This document shows positions 1 through 6,958 of a stretch of DNA of 10,719 nucleotides, in pieces. Position numbers and translations under genes: made by a program. Under the pieces are notes generated by a model, which saw nothing but the letters and a program-made list of their open reading frames with translations, was not told where the DNA came from and ran no database searches. The stretch covers positions 1-10,719 of the forward strand of contig CAZVLF010000015.1 of assembly GCA_964627795.1 (NCBI GenBank), given 5' to 3'. Source of the DNA: CANDYO01 sp964627795 (GTDB lineage Bacteria; Pseudomonadota; Alphaproteobacteria; Rickettsiales; CANDYO01). The first letter of the stretch is position 1. Each line of letters opens with the position of its first letter.

Positions 1-8
1 ATTTTAGG

Positions 9-126
9 CTCTGCTGTAAATACTAGCTACATAAGAGTTTAATTTTGAAAATTAAGAAGCTTAATGGATTGCTTTAAATCATTATAGACAAACTAAGCTT
101 CATATTAAGATTCTTATACAGCAGAG
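9..126. repeat. Nested inverted repeats in gene-free DNA
   Basis: The 10-base word CTCTGCTGTA at 9-18 recurs as its exact reverse complement at 117-126. Inside it, GAAGCTTA at 56-63 is matched by TAAGCTTC at 94-101. A short self-complementary tract lies at 41-53. The arms are unequal (about 20 extra bases on the left), so this is an imperfect palindrome and not a clean hairpin. The outer word resembles the ends of IS6-family elements (CTCTGTTGCAAA-like), but no transposase lies between the arms. It could be a solo mobile-element end, a Rickettsia-type palindromic repeat, or chance in AT-rich DNA. It may extend left of the window. Confidence 0.35.
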
Positions 127-224
127 ATTAATAAGAGAATTGGTTGCATGGAAACATTTATGTTTTTTTACGGTTAACTGTTTAGAGATGTGTTTAATTT
201 AATAATTATAACTTAATTAATATA

Positions 225-276
225 TTAATCTATTTATAAATATTTCCTCCTTGCTGCGAATAGGAAAATAGATTAA
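225..276. repeat. 11-bp perfect inverted repeat
   Basis: TTAATCTATTT at 225-235 is exactly matched by AAATAGATTAA at 266-276, with a 30-base loop containing a purine/pyrimidine-rich TTTCCTCC...GGAAA core that could pair further. A third partial copy, AATAGATTAAA, lies at 314-324. There is no T-run typical of an intrinsic terminator directly after it. The rest of bases 1-337 shows no coding potential or RNA gene that I can recognise. Confidence 0.35.
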
Positions 277-337
277 ATTCTTTCTAATCAAACTACCAGT
301 TTTTTAAAAAGCTAATAGATTAAAAGAGTTTAATTTT

Positions 338-1204
338 ATGTTTTATTTCTATTACTCTTGGTATTCTAGCTAGACTATCAAATATTGAATCTTTACAAAC
401 TGTTGGGACTTTAATCTCTGATCTTTTTATAAAAATCTTTAAATTCATAAGTTTACCAATTATTGTTCTTTCTATAATTGTTACTTTAACAAGTTATAAA
501 ACTGAAGACTCAATTAAGATAGTCTGGCAGAGATCAATAGTATACACTGCAAGTACAACTATAGTAGCTGCAGACTTTGCATTTGTTTTATATTTGATAA
601 TATCTTCAAGAAATATTGATATTGTTCATTCTACTGGTGCTAAAATTTCAAATTTAGAAATTATTTATTGGAGTTCTTATTGTGGGAGTAGTTATAGGGA
701 TAGCAACAAGATATATTACAGATGAAGATTCGTATTTGGCAGTTTCTAACTTCTTCAAGGGGGGCACAGTATCTTTTTGATAATAACTGGATGGATTGTT
801 GCTATTATTCCTATTGGTCTTTTTGGTTTTATATTAACAACGGTTGTTCAGCTTAAAGAGGGAGTATCTACAGAGAGAATAGGTCAGTATCTTTGCCTTG
901 TATTACTAGCTATGATTCAAAGATTTTTGTTCTGCATGCTTGACTAAAGTTTAACAAGATTAATCCTATTATTACGATGAAGGCTAAACTTCATGCTTTA
1001 TCAATAGCATTCTTCTCAAAATTATCTGCTGACACTTTACCAGTAACGATTAAAACTATTGAGCAGAATGTTGGTGTAAATCCAAAGATTAATAGATTTG
1101 TACTTCCTCTTTGCACAACAATTAATATTAACAGATTTGCTATATTTATTATTGTTAATATTGCCCTTATGCTTGCTGGAACTGAAATGAAGGATGAATT
1201 ATAG
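338..1204 (+). pseudogene. Decayed dicarboxylate/glutamate symporter (DAACS family, gltP-like)
   Basis: Four consecutive pieces in different frames together read as one DAACS-family inner-membrane symporter, which would import dicarboxylates or glutamate with protons or sodium. Piece one (from about 357) gives SDLFIKIFKFISLPIIVLS, the family's early membrane segment. Piece two (from about 661) gives FIGVLIVGVVIGIATRYIT. Piece three (from about 768, ending in TAA at 945) gives IITGWIVAIIPIGLFGFIL. Piece four (from about 950) gives FNKINPIITMKAKLHALS and then SADTLPVTIKTIEQNVGVNP, the conserved serine-rich re-entrant loop region (SSAATLPVT in intact members), plus NRFVLPLCTTININ. The 977 ATG is therefore internal and not a gene start. 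The piece after the NIN motif is short, so the C-terminal helices are also missing. At least three frameshifts make it non-functional. Confidence 0.8.
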
Positions 1205-1284
1205 TTAAAAAATTTTTTATCTAAAAATTGTAGAAAATATATTTATTTATTGTTTCTAATTTTTTCTATAACATATATGCTTAG

Positions 1285-1360
1285 TGGTGGAGCCAGGCGG
1301 AATCGAACCGCCGACCTTTTGAATGCCATTCAAACGCTCTACCAACTGAGCTATGACCCC
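1285..1360 (-). tRNA. tRNA-Ala (anticodon GGC)
   Basis: Read on the minus strand, this 76-base gene folds into a full cloverleaf. The acceptor arm GGGGTCA pairs with TGGCTCC and includes the G3:U70 wobble pair that identifies alanine tRNAs. The D arm is GCTC/GAGC, the anticodon loop is ATGGCAT (anticodon GGC, reading GCC and GCU), and the T arm is GGCGG-TTCGATT-CCGCC. The 3' CCA is encoded in the DNA (1285-1287). It stands alone between a pseudogene and the XRE gene. Confidence 0.97.
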
Positions 1361-1374
1361 AATTTTGCCTGAAC

Positions 1375-1403
1375 ATAATACAAATATAAAATTTTTCTGT
1401 CAA
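1375..1403 (-). promoter_or_regulatory. Sigma-70-type promoter of the tRNA-Ala gene
   Basis: On the minus strand a perfect -35 box TTGACA (1398-1403) is followed by exactly 17 bases and a -10 box TATTAT (1375-1380). The -10 ends 14 bases before the tRNA 5' end, giving a very short 5' leader of roughly 8 bases. This is the best consensus promoter in the window and fits strong constitutive transcription of a stable RNA. Confidence 0.8.
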
Positions 1404-1527
1404 TTAGTAGGATATATTTTTATAAGAATTTAGTTTGTAAATAGGTTAATATTTATAGTTTTTTTAAAAAACTCTCACTTATAAGTTAAATCTCATGCCT
1501 CAACTACAAAAAATACTTGCAATTAAA

Positions 1528-1547
1528 GTTAATATATGTTAACGTTA
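1528..1547. promoter_or_regulatory. Dyad operator / possible CtrA-type box upstream of XRE gene
   Basis: GTTAATATATGTTAAC (1528-1543) is an almost perfect 16-base dyad, and it overlaps a perfect 8-base palindrome TAACGTTA (1540-1547). It contains TTAA-N6-TTAAC, close to the alphaproteobacterial CtrA recognition site TTAA-N7-TTAA. It sits about 55 bases upstream of the start codon and next to a -10-like TATGAT (1546-1551), so a bound protein would be expected to affect transcription. Either autoregulation by the downstream XRE protein or control by a CtrA-family response regulator would fit. In AT-rich DNA a chance match is also possible. Confidence 0.35.
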
Positions 1548-1599
1548 TGATTATTAAAAATTTTAAATTAATAATAATTAAACTTTGTAGAGGTAAAAA

Positions 1600-2043
1600 A
1601 TGGCTAGAAAAGTAGATCATATCGAGCAGATTGATAAGTTTATAGGGGCAAAAATTCAAGAATTAAGGTTGGCGCATGGTTTATCCCGTCAAGAACTTGG
1701 AGAAAAAATAGAAGTTACTCATCAACAACTACAAAAATATGAAATGGGAGTAAATAGAGTATCTGCCGGTAGATTGGCACTTATTGCAAAATATCTTGGC
1801 ACTAGTGTTTCAACTTTTTATGAAGGTTTGGATTCTCACCTAAATACTGTAATTAATGATGTAAGTTTAAATCAAAATCAAAGAATGTGTATTGAGGTTT
1901 CTCGTAATTTTATGAAGATTAAGAACCCTGAACACAAAGAGGCTATAAATTCTTTAATAAGAATTTTAGCAAAAAGTGAATTAAACGAAGTTTCTGCTGC
2001 TTTGGCTGAAGCTACGGTTTCTGCTCTTTCGTCAGCGGCCTAG
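1600..2043 (+). CDS. XRE/Cro-C1-type transcriptional regulator (PraR-like)
   Basis: This encodes a 147-residue DNA-binding regulator. Residues about 15-75 form a Cro/C1 helix-turn-helix domain: the scanning and recognition helices fall in SRQELGEKIEVTHQQLQKYE (29-48), followed by GVNRVSAGRLALIAKYLG and the typical closing STFYEG. The QLQKYE...NRVSAGRL signature is that of the alphaproteobacterial PraR/PhrR-like single-HTH regulators. The C-terminal half (80-147) is a helical extension with an alanine-rich end and no recognised domain, probably for dimerisation. A good ribosome site (AGAGG, 1589-1593) lies 6 bases before the ATG and supports this start. The gene is monocistronic: a dyad lies upstream and a strong terminator follows its stop codon within 30 bases. 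Its targets cannot be read from the sequence. There is no toxin gene beside it. Confidence 0.88.
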   Translation: MARKVDHIEQIDKFIGAKIQELRLAHGLSRQELGEKIEVTHQQLQKYEMGVNRVSAGRLALIAKYLGTSVSTFYEGLDSHLNTVINDVSLNQNQRMCIEVSRNFMKIKNPEHKEAINSLIRILAKSELNEVSAALAEATVSALSSAA

Positions 2044-2069
2044 TTTTTTTCATTTATTTTCTCCTAGCG

Positions 2070-2103
2070 AAGCTCGCTATTTAAAAGATAGCGAGCTTTT
2101 TTT
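2070..2103 (+). terminator. Rho-independent terminator after the XRE gene
   Basis: An 11-base-pair stem (AAGCTCGCTAT, 2070-2080, with ATAGCGAGCTT, 2088-2098) closes a 7-base loop and runs into a T-tract (2097-2103). The stem's 5' arm can also pair with TAGCGA at 2065-2070 in a small competing hairpin (TAGCGA-AGC-TCGCTA, 2065-2079). The long stem is clearly the more stable fold. Confidence 0.9.
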
Positions 2104-2183
2104 ATTGTTAGTAGTTATTAGGTGTTTGTTTTCTAAGACAAATTATGATAGTTTATCAGTAATTTTTATTATTCTGTTTTTAT

Positions 2184-4361
2184 ATGAATTCTGCAACTAG
2201 GTTGGTGGGTTATTTTTGTGTCTTAAGTTTATATTTTGCCTCTAATGTAAATTACTCATTAGAGCCTAGTGATAGTAATATTAACATAGATGCTGATAAA
2301 GTTGAATATGTAGGAACTGATAAAAATAGACTTATAAAAGCCTGGGGCGATGTTTATGTAACTCAGGATAAGAAAAAATTAGTCAGTCAAAACTTAGAAT
2401 ATAATTTTGATAAAGATATTCTCTCAGCTGAAAAAGATGTACAACTTTTTGAAGAAGAAGGTTATATAGTAAATGCTGATAAAATAGTGCTTTACAAAAA
2501 AATGGATTTAGGATGGATAAGAAACTTTAAAATTCTTACTCCAGAAAAATCAACCTTATATGGCAGATTAGCTAAAAAAGAAGAAAAAAATATTATTGAA
2601 ATAGAGGATGGTTCTTTTACCTCTTGTCAAATTTGTAAAAATAAAAAAACTCCGTGGATAATTTCTGCTAAAAAAGCCAAGTTGAATGAAGAAACTGGCA
2701 AAGTAGTATATAAAAACACCATAGTAAAATATTATGGAGTTCCTATATTATATTTTCCATATTTTGTTCATTATACAAAAAAAGCTGAAAGAAAATCAGG
2801 ATTTTTAACTCCTGAATATGGAGGAAATAGCTATATTGGCACCTCTGTTAGGATTCCATTTTATGTTAATATAGCTCCCAATCAAGATGCTACTTTAAAG
2901 TTACTTGCAACAAAAAAAAGAGGCTTTGTTTTTGAAGGACAGCATAGATATTTATCCAAATATGGCCAGGTTGAATCCTTTTTAACTACTACTTCAGATA
3001 AAAAATATAGTTCTACTCAAGGGCAAAAAAATAACGACATACGTTATAACTTTAAATCTAAAACTGATCTATATGTATCTCCATATAATTCATTTGGATG
3101 GAATATTAACCAAGTATCAGATAAATCTTATAAAAAAGATTATGGTTATGGTGATGAAGATTACACAATGAGTAGATTATATAATAAGGCCTATCAAGAT
3201 TCAGGTTACTATCAAGTTCAAACAATATTTTTTCAAAATTTAAGATCAAGTAATGATTCAAATACAATCCATTTAAATCAAACGCCGATGATTTTACCAT
3301 TATTTGAAACAAAGCATGTAATTAAAGAATTTTCTGATGGTTCAAATTTATCTTTAGAAAGCAGTATGTTGAAAGTCAATCGGTATGAAGGGCCAGAAAG
3401 TGCTAGAATTTCGCTTAAGAATAGTTGGAATAAGCATTTGTTACTTGATAGTGGAAATGATTTTAACTTTTTTATTTCTTTACGTCAGGACTTTTATAAA
3501 GCTAAGAATTATTCTAATGATAATGAAAATCAATCTAAGGATAAGACAAGAACTATTCCTGAAGCAGGGGTTGATTGGCAATTGCCTCTTTATCGTAGAA
3601 TCAATAATGATTTTACTGCTGTGATCTCACCTACTATAAATGCCATTATAACTCCTAATGTTAATTATAATGATAGGGTTCCTAATGAAGATAGTAATAA
3701 TATTGCAGAAATAAACGATATAAATATTTTTGCTAAAACTAGATATAGTGGAATAGATAAAGTAGAAAATACTTCTCGTGTTGGTTATGGTATAAGAGGA
3801 GAATTGCATTATAAGCAGGAAATAAAATTTAAAGCAATGATAGGTCAACTTTATCGTCAAAAACCTGAAGAAATTATTTATGGTGCAGCCGAAGACAAAG
3901 TTTCAGATTATATTGGTAGACTTCAGTTTGATTATAAAGATATGTTTGGTTTATCATATCGTTATAAAGTTGATAAAGATAATTTTTCTAATAAGTCCAA
4001 CGAAATAGAAGCTCTACTAAAATATCAAGAGTTTTATATGCTTACAAATATGCTATACTATAAGGATGATCTTGAGATAACAGAATTAAAGAATAGAAGA
4101 GAAATATATTTAGAAGGTGGCTTTAATAATTATAATCAGATTAGTGCCTCTATGAATGCTAGGAAAAATTTTACTAGCAACCTAAGTAGTCCTTCATATT
4201 ATGGAAATAGTAATGGGATTATTTCTTGGGGAGGGAAACTAAAGTACCATCAAGAATGTGTTACTTACTCTTTTGAGTTTAATAAAGATTATACCAGTAA
4301 TAAGGATAAAAAGGCTATTACTACATTCTGGTTTGGTGTGAATTTCAAAAATTTAGGTTAG
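2184..4361 (+). CDS. lptD: LPS-assembly outer-membrane protein LptD
   Basis: LptD (OstA/Imp) is the outer-membrane barrel that, with lipoprotein LptE, inserts lipopolysaccharide into the outer leaflet at the end of the Lpt bridge. The 725-residue product has a hydrophobic N-terminal export signal (about 1-25). An OstA/LptA-like beta-jellyroll follows (about 30-145, with ADKVEY...GDVYVTQDKKKL...VNADKIVLY). The family core comes next: YGVPILYFPYF (184-194), SGFLTPEYGGNSYIGTSV (205-222) and APNQDATL. The rest is a beta-barrel ending at FWFGVNF. Length fits the family. Mature cysteines are few: C148 and C151 (SCQIC) and C692 (ECVTYSFEF), which could form the disulfide linking the periplasmic domain to the barrel end. 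The start has no clear Shine-Dalgarno site, so expression may be modest or the start slightly misplaced. The gene is followed 7 bases later by a surA-like gene. Confidence 0.95.
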   Translation: MNSATRLVGYFCVLSLYFASNVNYSLEPSDSNINIDADKVEYVGTDKNRLIKAWGDVYVTQDKKKLVSQNLEYNFDKDILSAEKDVQLFEEEGYIVNADKIVLYKKMDLGWIRNFKILTPEKSTLYGRLAKKEEKNIIEIEDGSFTSCQICKNKKTPWIISAKKAKLNEETGKVVYKNTIVKYYGVPILYFPYFVHYTKKAERKSGFLTPEYGGNSYIGTSVRIPFYVNIAPNQDATLKLLATKKRGFVFEGQHRYLSKYGQVESFLTTTSDKKYSSTQGQKNNDIRYNFKSKTDLYVSPYNSFGWNINQVSDKSYKKDYGYGDEDYTMSRLYNKAYQDSGYYQVQTIFFQNLRSSNDSNTIHLNQTPMILPLFETKHVIKEFSDGSNLSLESSMLKVNRYEGPESARISLKNSWNKHLLLDSGNDFNFFISLRQDFYKAKNYSNDNENQSKDKTRTIPEAGVDWQLPLYRRINNDFTAVISPTINAIITPNVNYNDRVPNEDSNNIAEINDINIFAKTRYSGIDKVENTSRVGYGIRGELHYKQEIKFKAMIGQLYRQKPEEIIYGAAEDKVSDYIGRLQFDYKDMFGLSYRYKVDKDNFSNKSNEIEALLKYQEFYMLTNMLYYKDDLEITELKNRREIYLEGGFNNYNQISASMNARKNFTSNLSSPSYYGNSNGIISWGGKLKYHQECVTYSFEFNKDYTSNKDKKAITTFWFGVNFKNLG

Positions 4362-4368
4362 GTATTTT

Positions 4369-5214
4369 ATGAAAAATATAATTGTAGTTTTAATTTTAAT
4401 TATTTGCAATTTAGTCTTTGCTTCTGAAGTTCTTGTGACTGTTGATGGCAAAGCTATTACTAGCTTAGATGTTGATAAGAGAATACAAGCTCTTAAACTT
4501 GTAAATCCAACTTTTCAGGCTGACCAATATGTTAAAAATGGAGTTCTCAATAAACTAATTAACGAAGAGCTTTTTACTAATGAAGCTAGAAGGCTTAAAA
4601 TTAAAGTTTCTTATGATGAAGTGGTAGAGCATTTTAAGCAAATGGCTTATTCTTCAGGGTTTAACCAAGAAAAACTAAACTTACTTTTAAATAATGATTC
4701 TTTATTTACCCAAATAAAAAACCAAGTTCTTTGGCATAAGTTAGTTTCTATAGTTTTACTTCATAAAGTTAAAGTATCTGATGCAGAAATCAGAGAGGAG
4801 CAAAAGGTTAGAAAAGGTGTGACAAAAGAGGTTACTTTTAAAAATATATCATTTTATAGTTATGATGCTAATAATCTTTCTCAGTTAAAAATAGAGGCCC
4901 AAAGTTGTGAAAACCTGGATAATTTAGCGAAAAGATATTCATTTCCTATTCCCCAAAAAAACACTATTCTTTATGATGATTTAAATTCTCAGTTGCAGCT
5001 AGTTATTAATTCTTTGCAAGAAAATAGGCTTAGCGATGTGATAGAAATTGGTGGGCAGAAGCAGCTAATTATGGTTTGTAATAAAGTTGTTCATAATAAT
5101 CCAATTGATACTAAGAAGATTAAAGAAGAATTGATGGAAAAGAAAATTGATGCTGAGGCTCAAAAATATTTAGCGGAATTAAAGAAAAGAATTTATATTG
5201 AATATATGAACTAG
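4369..5214 (+). CDS. surA: SurA-like periplasmic chaperone with degenerate parvulin domain
   Basis: SurA escorts unfolded outer-membrane proteins, LptD among them, through the periplasm. This 281-residue protein has a clear signal peptide (1-19, hydrophobic core IIVVLILIICNLVFA with cleavage before SE). It then has the SurA N-terminal chaperone fold (about 20-140; VTVDGKAITSLDVDKRIQ, LNKLINEELFTNEARRL). A single weak parvulin-like segment follows (about 155-240), keeping LAKRYS but little else of the isomerase consensus. The last stretch is the long C-terminal helix (245-281, QKYLAELKKRIYIEYM). Typical SurA has about 430 residues and two parvulin domains, so this is a reduced form that probably keeps chaperone activity and has little or no prolyl isomerase activity. 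The ATG lies 7 bases after the lptD stop and uses AGGT inside the end of lptD, so the pair is co-transcribed. The order lptD-surA matches many proteobacteria. Confidence 0.85.
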   Translation: MKNIIVVLILIICNLVFASEVLVTVDGKAITSLDVDKRIQALKLVNPTFQADQYVKNGVLNKLINEELFTNEARRLKIKVSYDEVVEHFKQMAYSSGFNQEKLNLLLNNDSLFTQIKNQVLWHKLVSIVLLHKVKVSDAEIREEQKVRKGVTKEVTFKNISFYSYDANNLSQLKIEAQSCENLDNLAKRYSFPIPQKNTILYDDLNSQLQLVINSLQENRLSDVIEIGGQKQLIMVCNKVVHNNPIDTKKIKEELMEKKIDAEAQKYLAELKKRIYIEYMN

Positions 5215-5231
5215 CTTAGAAGCCTAAAATT

Positions 5232-5996
5232 TTAATTTTGCATAGCTTGTAATATTAAATCATAAACAAGGTTAAGTTCATGTGGGTCACTAAGTCTATG
5301 AGTAGAATTTTTTAGTAAAATAACTTTTGCTGATTCACTGTTTATATTTTCTGCTATTCTAATTGAAGTATGATAAGGAACATCAAGGTCTTTCATTCCA
5401 TGTAATAAAGTTATCGGTTTGGTTATATTTATATCTTTTTTAAGAAGTAAATGTGTTCTTGCTTCATTAATTAATTTTTTAGAAATTGGATATGAACTTT
5501 GAGCAAAATCATTTTTAAATTCCACCTGACCTTGAAGTTCAATTAATCTTTTTTGCTTAAGTGACATATTATCCCAAATTAATTCTTCAGTAAAATCAGG
5601 AGCGGCAGCTAATCCTATCATATGAGATATTTTTTCTGGTCTTTTAAGGGCAGCAAGGAGCATAATCCATCCGCCCATGCTAGAGCCAATTAAAATTTGT
5701 TGTTTATTACCTGTGAGTTTATCAATTATATTTAAAGTATTATCAAGCCAATCGCCTATTGTGCAATTAATAAATTTTCTGGAAGAGTTTCCATGACCGA
5801 AGTAATCAAACCTTATAAAATCAATATCTTTATTGATAGCAAATTTTGCTAATGCTGAAGCTTTAGTGCCATTCATATCAGACATAAATCCGCCAAGAAA
5901 GATAATGCCGTATTTTTTAGGGTTAATCGCTTTATACTGATTATAAGCTAAAAATTCTTCTTGATTTGAACAATATAGTTTTTGATTGTTAGACAC
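5232..5996 (-). CDS. Alpha/beta hydrolase, ABHD10-like (putative thioesterase/esterase)
   Basis: This is a 254-residue serine hydrolase of the alpha/beta fold. The nucleophile elbow is GSSMGG with Ser106. The acid is most likely Asp203 in HGMKDLDVPY (199-208), and the base His233 in STHRLS. FLGGFMSDMNGTKA (33-46) supplies the oxyanion-side loop. The stretch MNGTKA...FIRFDYFGHGNS...IGSSMGGWIMLLAA...RPEKI closely follows ABHD10, a mitochondrial protein reported to remove acyl groups from proteins. The true substrate here is unknown. No signal peptide is seen, so it should be cytoplasmic. The start is GTG: the upstream frame is closed by TAA two codons before it, and the next ATGs (codons 38 and 41) lie inside the conserved core. 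No clear Shine-Dalgarno is present. The gene converges on surA with only 17 bases between stops. Confidence 0.87.
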   Translation of the reverse strand: MSNNQKLYCSNQEEFLAYNQYKAINPKKYGIIFLGGFMSDMNGTKASALAKFAINKDIDFIRFDYFGHGNSSRKFINCTIGDWLDNTLNIIDKLTGNKQQILIGSSMGGWIMLLAALKRPEKISHMIGLAAAPDFTEELIWDNMSLKQKRLIELQGQVEFKNDFAQSSYPISKKLINEARTHLLLKKDINITKPITLLHGMKDLDVPYHTSIRIAENINSESAKVILLKNSTHRLSDPHELNLVYDLILQAMQN

Positions 5997-6005
5997 GATA
6001 AATTA

Positions 6006-6034
6006 AATATATATATAACTTTTTTTAAAAGCAA
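6006..6034 (-). promoter_or_regulatory. Possible promoter of the hydrolase gene
   Basis: On the minus strand TTGCTT (6029-6034) is followed by 17 bases and TATATT (6006-6011, five of six matches to the -10 consensus). Transcription would start only a few bases before the GTG at 5996, giving an almost leaderless message, consistent with the missing Shine-Dalgarno. The -35 is weak and the surroundings are extremely AT-rich, so this is tentative. Confidence 0.3.
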
Positions 6035-6958
6035 AGTTTAGAATAAAATAATTTCAGCGAAAAAACCAGCAATTTTATAAGTCTTCCCAGCCATAATTTT
6101 AAGGGATGTTGAGATGTTAGATATTACTTAAGGGTTAGTAAAATAGTTGTAGATACTTTTGCTGTTTTTTTAAGAACGAATTTGCATTTTAATTAGAGCA
6201 AAATGGCTTAGGATACATTTTAAATTACTAAATTATAAACTCCATTTATTATAAGCACCCTAAGTTAGTGAAGCTTTACAATATAGATAATTCACGCTCA
6301 ACCTAAAGCTATTACATGAAGTTCTTATTTGCAGTCAATTTGTAATAAAGCAGTAGAAAATAATCCAACAATATATATATAAAAGGGATTTGATACTGTG
6401 TTAAAAGTTAATAACCATAGTATTTTTGATTTTACTCTTTAATCTATAAGCAAATACTTTGAGTAGTAGATTCATGCTGTTAAATTTTTTTCTAATGATG
6501 CCCTTATTAGCCTGGTATTACCGTGCGCTTTGCTGAGAAGGACACGCGAAACGTTAAAAAGCTAAAAGCGATATTTAATAAGTATTTGGTGTCGTTGATG
6601 TTAGAAGAGATAATATGATAAAAAAACTTTCTTCTTAAAGATTGTATTATTGAAGCTTTCTAAGTAAATAATGAAGTATTGAATTTACTTGAACTAAAAA
6701 AATTATTTACAAATCATCACGTGATAAAGAAGAAATATATAAATGGTGGGTTGGACGTTTGACTTTTTTCACTTATATAGTTAGATGCTCAATTAGTAAA
6801 ATAGACGAATTCAACTCGTTAACTCAATTCTTAATTTAGTTTAATTAAAATATGTAGTTATTCAGGGAAAAAATTATGATAAATTGTTCTAAAAATTTTA
6901 CTTAATGGTAAAATAAAATCAATTCAGAAATAAATTGTTGGAGACTAATACTTAAACT
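6035..6958. other. Gene-free, decayed intergenic region
   Basis: About 920 bases with no intact gene, RNA gene or recognisable family. Short open stretches look like old coding remnants but cannot be assigned. Plus-strand bases about 6517-6615 read ITVRFAEKDTRNVKKLKAIF and are richer in G+C than their surroundings. Bases about 6719-6838 read RDKEEIYKWWVGRLTFFTYI before a stop. Another stretch near 6333-6380 reads SICNKAVENNPTIYI. They lie in different frames with stops between them. I see no transposase motif, inverted-repeat ends or terminator here. Confidence 0.5.

Noticed and set aside
977..1204. A 75-codon open frame that looks like a small gene
   Set aside because: Its sequence (LPVTIKTIEQNVGVNP) is the core of a DAACS symporter and continues upstream of the ATG in the same frame (FNKINPIIT), so it is a pseudogene fragment.
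1600..2043. XRE gene as the antitoxin of a toxin-antitoxin pair
   Set aside because: No small toxin gene lies next to it. The tRNA and a strong terminator isolate it, and its sequence matches a stand-alone regulator family.
3106..3860. Open frames on both strands inside lptD
   Set aside because: They overlap a complete, well-conserved lptD, have low-complexity AT-driven composition and no family motifs.
5215..5240. Bidirectional terminator between surA and the hydrolase
   Set aside because: Only a 5-bp all-AT stem (AAAAT-TTTA-ATTTT) can be drawn, overlapping the hydrolase stop codon, which is too weak to call.
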